Shown piece by piece: positions 59,053-64,000 of a stretch of 64,000 nt of DNA. The stretch is from Paradesertivirga sp966210515 (lineage in GTDB: Bacteria; Bacteroidota; Bacteroidia; Sphingobacteriales; Sphingobacteriaceae): NCBI GenBank assembly GCA_966210515.1, contig CBIHLM010000015.1, forward strand, positions 1 to 64,000. Direction: 5' to 3'. The notes below the pieces were generated by a model. It worked only from the letters and a program-made list of their open reading frames with translations. It made no database searches and was not told the DNA's origin. Positions within the stretch are counted from its first letter, which is position 1, and the number at the start of each line of letters is the position of its first letter. Both the position numbers and the translations under genes were made by a program.

Positions 59053-61731
59053 ATGGCTCTCGAAAAATACAGACAGAAACGCAGTTTCGAAATCACACCA
59101 GAACCAACCGGTGGAAAAAATCTATCCGACGAACTTCGTTTCGTGGTGCAGTTGCACCATGCATCACACATTCACTATGATTTTCGACTGGAGATGGACG
59201 GTGTGCTTAAAAGCTGGGCAGTGCCGAAAGGACCCTCAACTGATGCCCATGTTAAACGACTGGCCATGATGGTAGAAGACCATCCGTTCGATTATCGTTT
59301 ATTCGAAGGTATTATCCCTGAAGGCCAATATGGTGGCGGAACCGTACTCGTTTGGGATGAAGGAACATTTGAACCGGCAGATTTTGAAGGCAAGAGTAAA
59401 ATGGATCAGGAAAAACACCTCCTTCATGGCTTACTTAGTGGCAAGTTTAAATTTATCCTGCACGGCAAAAAGCTAAAGGGAGAATTTGCTCTCGTAAAGG
59501 CCTCTGGAAGTGGTGAAAATAGCTGGTTGCTGATGAAAATTGATGATAAATATGCGAGAGCCGACGATGTCTTAAAAAAGAATAAGTCTGTTGTGTCAGG
59601 ACTTACGATCGAGAAAGTCGCAAAAACCAGTAAGAATATCTGGAACAGTAATAAGGAAGACAAAAAGTCCCAAAAATCGTCAAAAAAATCTTTAAGAACC
59701 GATGCTGAGATATCCACAGTTGATATCTCAGCTTTATTAAAGCGAGCGAATAAGTCAAAATTTCCAGCAGGAATTAAGCCAATGCTGGCAACTTTGGTTG
59801 ATGAACCATTTGACGATCCCGATTGGGTCTACGAAGTTAAATGGGATGGTTATCGCGCATTAGCCTTCTTAAATAATGGGGATGTTGAGCTCAGTTCCCG
59901 CAACAGTAAGTCATTTAATGATAAATTTTACTCTATTTATCAGGAACTTGAGAAATGGAAAATTAATGCAGTTTTTGATGGCGAAATTGTAGTGTTAAAC
60001 GATAAGGGAATGGCCGATTTTAGCGCCCTTCAAAACTGGCGAAGTGAAGCGGACGGAGAATTAGTGTTTTACATATTCGATGTATTGTGGCTGGAGGGAA
60101 AAGACTTAACAAACATACCATTAGTCGGACGGCGCCAGATTCTGAATAGTGTTGTGCCGGAGCAAAACGATAAGATTCAGTTAAGTAAATTATTTGACGC
60201 CAGCGGAACCGATTTCTTTGCTGCTGCTGATAAAATGGGCCTGGAAGGAATTATTGCAAAAAAAGCGAACAGCCTATACACTCCTGATATACGATCAAAA
60301 GAATGGCTTAAAATAAAAACCGAAACCAGGCAGGAGGCAATAATTTGCGGTTATACCAATAATGAAAACGGCCGCAAAAAGTTTAGCGCATTGCTTATGG
60401 GAGTGTATGAGAATAATGAACTTAGATATATTGGGCCTGTGGGTACAGGTTTTAGCGATAAGCTCCAGACAGAAATATTAGAAAAGCTAAAGCCCCTAAA
60501 AACCAATGAATGTCCCTTTAAAATAATTCCGGATTTTAATAAACCCTCTCGTTTCAGACCTAATCCGCCAAAGGCAAAAGCCACGTGGGTAAAGCCAAAG
60601 TTAGTTGGGGAGGTCAGTTTTAGGGAAATGACTAAAGACGGAGTTATGCGTCATCCGTCCTTTAAAGGCTTGCGTGAAGATAAAAAAGCGGATGAGGTTA
60701 CCAGGGAAATTCCCGCTCATACGCCGGCGGTAATTCAAGAAGATCACGATTTTGTAAAGCGGAAAGTTCTTAATCCACCGAAAACTAAAACAAGAAAAAC
60801 TCTCTTAAATCCAAGTGAAGAAACCCAGGTAAGAAAAATCGATGGGCACGAAATAAAATTTACCAATCTAAGTAAACTTTACTGGCCTGAAGAAAAGGTA
60901 ACTAAACGTGATATGCTGAACTATTATTATCAGGTTGCACCTTTTATTGTGCCATATTTGAGAGATCGTCCGCAATCATTAAACAGGTTCCCAAACGGTA
61001 TAAATGGGACGAGTTTTTACCAAAAGAACGTTCGCGGCAAAGTGCCGGATTGGATAGCTACTTATCCGTATGAAAGCAATAGGGAAGGGCACGATAAAGA
61101 ATTTATGTTGTGCACGGATGAGGCTAGTTTGTTATATATGGCATCTTTAGGGTGTATAGAAATGAATCCGTGGTTAAGCACTGTACATGCGCCTGATCAT
61201 CCAGATTGGTGTATCATTGATCTGGATCCCGACAAAAATACTTTTAACCAGGTTATCGAAGCTGCACGGGTACTTAAAACAGTACTTGATCAGATTGAAG
61301 TTCCTTCCTTTTGTAAAACATCCGGTTCGACCGGGCTGCATATTTATATACCAATGGGGGCCAAATATACCTATGACCAATCTCAGATGTTTGCCAGGAT
61401 GCTGGCGACAATAGTCCATAAACAGATCCCCGGGTTTACCAGTATCGAACGGCTGACATCAAAGCGAGGTGGGAAAATGTACCTTGATTTTTTACAAAAC
61501 CGTCCGCAGGCAACTATTGCCGGCCCTTACTCATTAAGGCCTAAGCCTGGTGCCACCGTTTCGATGCCGCTGCATTGGGAAGAAGTAAAAGCTGGCCTAA
61601 AAATGAGTGACTTCAATATTTTTAATGCCGTAGAACGGCTGCGCGCAGAAGGTGATCTGTTTACCGGAGTAATGGGCGAGGGAATCGATTTAGAACAAGC
61701 AGTGATAAAAGCTAAAAATGTGTTTGGGTAA
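59053..61731 (+). CDS. ligD: ATP-dependent DNA ligase D (end-joining)
   Basis: 892 residues from the ATG at 59053; the in-frame upstream start (59014) adds 13. Domains in order: 3'-phosphoesterase (about 10-160, 'HHASHIHYDFRLEMDGVLKSWAVPKGPS'), ATP-dependent ligase (about 245-550) with adenylation lysine K263 in KxDG ('YEVKWDGYRAL'), and AEP primase-polymerase (about 610-890) with the catalytic 'IIDLDPDKN'. This PE-Lig-Pol order is that of Pseudomonas LigD. It repairs double-strand breaks with Ku, and no Ku gene is in the window. Confidence 0.95.
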   Translation: MALEKYRQKRSFEITPEPTGGKNLSDELRFVVQLHHASHIHYDFRLEMDGVLKSWAVPKGPSTDAHVKRLAMMVEDHPFDYRLFEGIIPEGQYGGGTVLVWDEGTFEPADFEGKSKMDQEKHLLHGLLSGKFKFILHGKKLKGEFALVKASGSGENSWLLMKIDDKYARADDVLKKNKSVVSGLTIEKVAKTSKNIWNSNKEDKKSQKSSKKSLRTDAEISTVDISALLKRANKSKFPAGIKPMLATLVDEPFDDPDWVYEVKWDGYRALAFLNNGDVELSSRNSKSFNDKFYSIYQELEKWKINAVFDGEIVVLNDKGMADFSALQNWRSEADGELVFYIFDVLWLEGKDLTNIPLVGRRQILNSVVPEQNDKIQLSKLFDASGTDFFAAADKMGLEGIIAKKANSLYTPDIRSKEWLKIKTETRQEAIICGYTNNENGRKKFSALLMGVYENNELRYIGPVGTGFSDKLQTEILEKLKPLKTNECPFKIIPDFNKPSRFRPNPPKAKATWVKPKLVGEVSFREMTKDGVMRHPSFKGLREDKKADEVTREIPAHTPAVIQEDHDFVKRKVLNPPKTKTRKTLLNPSEETQVRKIDGHEIKFTNLSKLYWPEEKVTKRDMLNYYYQVAPFIVPYLRDRPQSLNRFPNGINGTSFYQKNVRGKVPDWIATYPYESNREGHDKEFMLCTDEASLLYMASLGCIEMNPWLSTVHAPDHPDWCIIDLDPDKNTFNQVIEAARVLKTVLDQIEVPSFCKTSGSTGLHIYIPMGAKYTYDQSQMFARMLATIVHKQIPGFTSIERLTSKRGGKMYLDFLQNRPQATIAGPYSLRPKPGATVSMPLHWEEVKAGLKMSDFNIFNAVERLRAEGDLFTGVMGEGIDLEQAVIKAKNVFG

Positions 61732-61752
61732 AATCAATACACTAGTAACAAT

Positions 61753-61776
61753 CTATCGCGTACCGTTCTGCGATAG
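61753..61776. terminator. Hairpin between convergent ligD and response-regulator genes
   Basis: Perfect 7-bp arms CTATCGC (61753-61759) / GCGATAG (61770-61776) with a 10-nt loop, 21 nt after the ligD stop. No T-run, so its use as a terminator is only likely. Confidence 0.45.
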
Positions 61777-61804
61777 CTGCGTCTGCACGTCGCTGTGGCC
61801 GAAT

Positions 61805-62164
61805 TTATTCGGTAATAGGGTCAAACTTTCCGATAGTTTCCAGGAGTTCAGATAGATCGAATGGTTTTTCTAAAATTGCATCGCAACCGTAAGACCCTAA
61901 TGAGTATAAAACACGTGGGTATCCGGAAATTATGATTACAGGCAAACCGGCGGTTTCAGGGTTAGTTTTTATAAGATGACAAAGTTCACCCCCGTTTATA
62001 TTGGGTAAAATATAATCCATTAAAACAAGGTCAGGCTTGTGTTCAGCTATTAATGCCAAAATATCGCGTGTATCCTCGGTGGCTATTACTTTATAATTGA
62101 CTAATGCTTCGTAAATGACGTTTCGTATTGCTTCGTCGTCTTCTATGAGTAGAATAGTATTCAT
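61805..62164 (-). CDS. Single-domain response regulator
   Basis: 119 residues, CheY-like receiver: acidic pair D9-D10, phosphorylation D50 ('LVLMDYILPNINGG'), 'VIIISGYP' and 'ILEKPF'. It has no output domain, as with the receiver at 49.8 kb, to which it is not closely similar. No kinase is adjacent. It converges on ligD. Confidence 0.93.
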   Translation of the reverse strand: MNTILLIEDDEAIRNVIYEALVNYKVIATEDTRDILALIAEHKPDLVLMDYILPNINGGELCHLIKTNPETAGLPVIIISGYPRVLYSLGSYGCDAILEKPFDLSELLETIGKFDPITE

Positions 62165-62371
62165 TTATCTCTAGAATAAAGGGCCGGCATTGGGTTATAC
62201 ATTTTGCTGAAGATATTTAATACCTTAACAACATAGTAAAACATGATTGGTTTTGACCCTGCGACGCTATTTCAATTTAAAATAGAGAGCAAACGGTCGA
62301 AGATTGCTTTTGAGATGGATACGACTTGTGTAATCCTAAATGCTGATAAAAGTTCTTGGTTATAGCTTGAT
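62165..62371. other. Intergenic region, no gene seen
   Basis: About 207 bp between the receiver gene (divergent start) and the terminator of the FadL-like gene. AT-rich with no recognised box. Confidence 0.5.
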
Positions 62372-62410
62372 TTAACAAGAGAGAATGCGTCTTTCTTTCT
62401 CTCTTGTTAA
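62372..62410 (-). terminator. Terminator of the FadL-like gene
   Basis: Perfect 14-bp inverted repeat (arms 62372-62385 and 62397-62410, 11-nt loop) 17 nt past the minus-strand stop. Short T content after the stem, but the stem length is unusual. Confidence 0.75.
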
Positions 62411-62427
62411 TTGCTATGGGATGAATC

Positions 62428-63957
62428 TTAAAATCTCAATCCAACTGTCGCAAAAATATTACTTCTTCTACTTTGAATTTCTGCGGATTCGCCGCTGCCT
62501 GTTGAACTGTAGTATCTGTAATCTTGCGAAAGAAGATACGGGCTTGTTGTATAGTTCGAGGATAAGTTTGAATAGGTTAAATCAAACGAGAGATTATTTA
62601 CTCTATATCCTATTCCTGTAGAAATAGTGTTTGTGGTATAACTGCCATTTTGATACGGATTTCCATTCGTAGAATAACCAGCTCTAAGCATCAAAGGATT
62701 AAGTTTTATTTCAGCACCAACTTTAAGATTTACTGCACCTTTGTATAAGTCCCTGATATCCCGGTTAGTATTGTTAGATGCTTCTCGCTCGTCCGAGGAA
62801 AAATGAATGGAAGCATAATCAACATATTCAATATCGCCGGTAAGCAAACCGAAGTTAGTTACGATAACTGCGAGTCCTCCATTAAATCGATAAGGAGTTC
62901 TTAAGGAGTAATCTGAATCGTAAATTTCTTCGTCACTATTAAACGTTTCTGTTTGTCCATTAGATTTATTAAAACGGGTATTAAGTGTTTCTGAAAAACT
63001 TTCGGTTATCGTGTACCAGGTTGGTGAAATAAAGCTCATCCCAAACCTAACGTTAGGGCTTGGTCGATAAATAAATCCAAGCTTGGCATTAACACCAGTT
63101 CCCTGTGTTTCCTGATTGGATTGATAAGATAGTCTAAAGGCGGCATCTAAATATGGCTTAGTTTCATTGTAAACAGTCAGGCCTTGTTGGTCTATAGCAG
63201 CCTGATCTAATGTTAGTCCGGATTCAATGTACTCCCTATCTGCGTTGAAATTAATAGATGCAATACCTAAGGAAGCTCCCAGATAAAAATTGTTGCTGTA
63301 ATTTCCTCCTAAAGAAAAGTTCACTTCCGACTGACCGCCAGATCGGAAAACAGTGTTCACCTGATTGTTATTTACATCTGTGATAGGAAAGTATGTGCCT
63401 GAAGGTTGATCCAGCTCAATTAAATGACTATCATAACCTGCTGTCGCTAATAAATCATCAGGGTTTGATGCCAGATCACTCATATAGTCGCCAAATGAAC
63501 TTCTGGGATTTACACCGCCGTACTCTGTAGTGGAATTAAAGTTGTTGGTTTTATTGTACGCTATTCCAAAGTTAAAGCTAAGCCATCCTGAAGAAACATC
63601 CGAACTATTATATTTTCTTGTAGGATTGTAGAAAACTACACCAACCTGGTTTATTCCAGCACGGTCTTTTTGGATGCTCGAGCTCGAATTTAAATAATTA
63701 CTCTTAATAGTACTGTTTGAAATATCAGGGGTGAAACTTAGTTCAGATCTGGTGAATAATCCCAAGCCAGCCGGATTGGAGGCTAATGAACTGGCATCGC
63801 CGCCTAAAGCAGTTTGAGCACCTCCTAAAGCCTTAAATCTGGCAGTGGCTCCCTGCTCGGTTTGCGAAAACCGTAAAGCATCTTCTGCATATTGGGCATA
63901 GCTTGAAGTTACAGGCAATAGCATGCCCGTAAGAAATATTAAATTCTTAAATTTCAT
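62428..63957 (-). CDS. FadL/OMPP1-like outer-membrane transport protein
   Basis: 509 residues with a signal peptide ending at about SSYAQ. The mature start 'YAEDALRFSQTEQGATARFKALGGAQTALGGDASSLASNPAGLGLFTRSELSFTP' has the N-terminal hatch features of FadL/TodX-type barrels ('ALGGAQTALGGDASSLASNPAGL'). A long beta-barrel follows, ending in the typical aromatic residue ('GLRF'). Probably takes up hydrophobic compounds or fatty acids across the outer membrane. The ATG is at 63957, 43 bp from the right edge; the promoter is outside or unclear. Confidence 0.9.
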   Translation of the reverse strand: MKFKNLIFLTGMLLPVTSSYAQYAEDALRFSQTEQGATARFKALGGAQTALGGDASSLASNPAGLGLFTRSELSFTPDISNSTIKSNYLNSSSSIQKDRAGINQVGVVFYNPTRKYNSSDVSSGWLSFNFGIAYNKTNNFNSTTEYGGVNPRSSFGDYMSDLASNPDDLLATAGYDSHLIELDQPSGTYFPITDVNNNQVNTVFRSGGQSEVNFSLGGNYSNNFYLGASLGIASINFNADREYIESGLTLDQAAIDQQGLTVYNETKPYLDAAFRLSYQSNQETQGTGVNAKLGFIYRPSPNVRFGMSFISPTWYTITESFSETLNTRFNKSNGQTETFNSDEEIYDSDYSLRTPYRFNGGLAVIVTNFGLLTGDIEYVDYASIHFSSDEREASNNTNRDIRDLYKGAVNLKVGAEIKLNPLMLRAGYSTNGNPYQNGSYTTNTISTGIGYRVNNLSFDLTYSNLSSNYTTSPYLLSQDYRYYSSTGSGESAEIQSRRSNIFATVGLRF

Positions 63958-64000
63958 AATGTTTCAGTGTGTGTCTAATCAGGTTATCTGCCGCCTCTTG

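Noticed and set aside
1..64000. CRISPR array, prophage or intact insertion sequence
   Set aside because: No regular spacer repeats, integrase other than XerD, or transposase frame was seen.

Overview
The window looks like chromosomal core sequence from a Bacteroidota bacterium, most probably a Sphingobacteriaceae member (Pedobacter/Mucilaginibacter-like). This is inferred from gene families, not from a marker search. The DNA is AT-rich and most starts lack a Shine-Dalgarno sequence. The Bacteroidota -7 box TAnnTTTG recurs just upstream of start codons. Characteristic families are present: a TPR/PD40/CarboxypepD/OmpA protein, an MG2 macroglobulin-like protein, TIGR02757, DUF2027-Smr, FadL-like porins and SCO1/cytochrome c lipoproteins. 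No tRNA, rRNA, CRISPR array, prophage or intact insertion sequence was found.

Layout. 1-3.8 kb: a minus-strand MG2 protein cut by the left edge, then a four-PAS sensor protein without an ATPase domain. 4.1-8.6 kb: TIGR02757, a PAP2 phosphatase, a BamE-like lipoprotein, an MFS transporter and a LutA-like Fe-S protein. 8.7-12 kb: the translation operon thrS-infC-rpmI-rplT, closed by a strong terminator and followed by about 700 bp of structured non-coding DNA. 12.7-21.5 kb: a ThuA-like lipoprotein, an M49 peptidase, a 3-methyladenine glycosylase, a flavin split-barrel protein, small hypotheticals, a TPR/DUF421/LEA-lipoprotein set and a WYL regulator. 21.6-27.8 kb: alaS facing the OmpA protein, queE, a Rieske protein and an NTF2-like protein. 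27.8-36.8 kb: a PIN toxin-antitoxin pair, a GT4 glycosyltransferase, an LTA-synthase-type sulfatase, folD, lepA, a fructosamine-kinase-family protein and a degenerate DEAD-box protein. 36.8-39.1 kb: a minus-strand block SCO1-cytochrome c-SemiSWEET, then lipoprotein-DUF2231 behind paired palindromes. 39.2-50.2 kb: folB-GlcD-MgtC, a thioesterase, hsp20, a conserved protein of unclear role, xerD, aroQ, ribD-cupin, prmC, DUF763 and a response regulator. 50.2-64 kb: DUF2027-Smr, FRG domain, PAP2, UbiD, PRC-barrel, MBL hydrolase, topB, DUF3606, ligD, a second response regulator and a FadL-like porin.

The genes serve mainly housekeeping: translation (thrS, infC, rpmI, rplT, alaS, lepA, prmC), cofactors (folB, folD, ribD, queE, aroQ, ubiD family) and DNA repair or topology (glycosylase, xerD, topB, ligD). 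The rest is envelope and respiratory maturation. Packing is tight: several convergent pairs abut exactly or overlap by 6-33 bp. The most distinctive non-genic signals are two tandem minus-strand promoter-plus-terminator units at 55.6-55.8 kb, paired GTTTGTACAAA palindromes at 37.66-37.70 kb, inverted 14-bp iterons at 32.52-32.65 kb, and TAnnTTTG boxes placed only 3-4 nt before several ATGs, which predicts leaderless transcripts.
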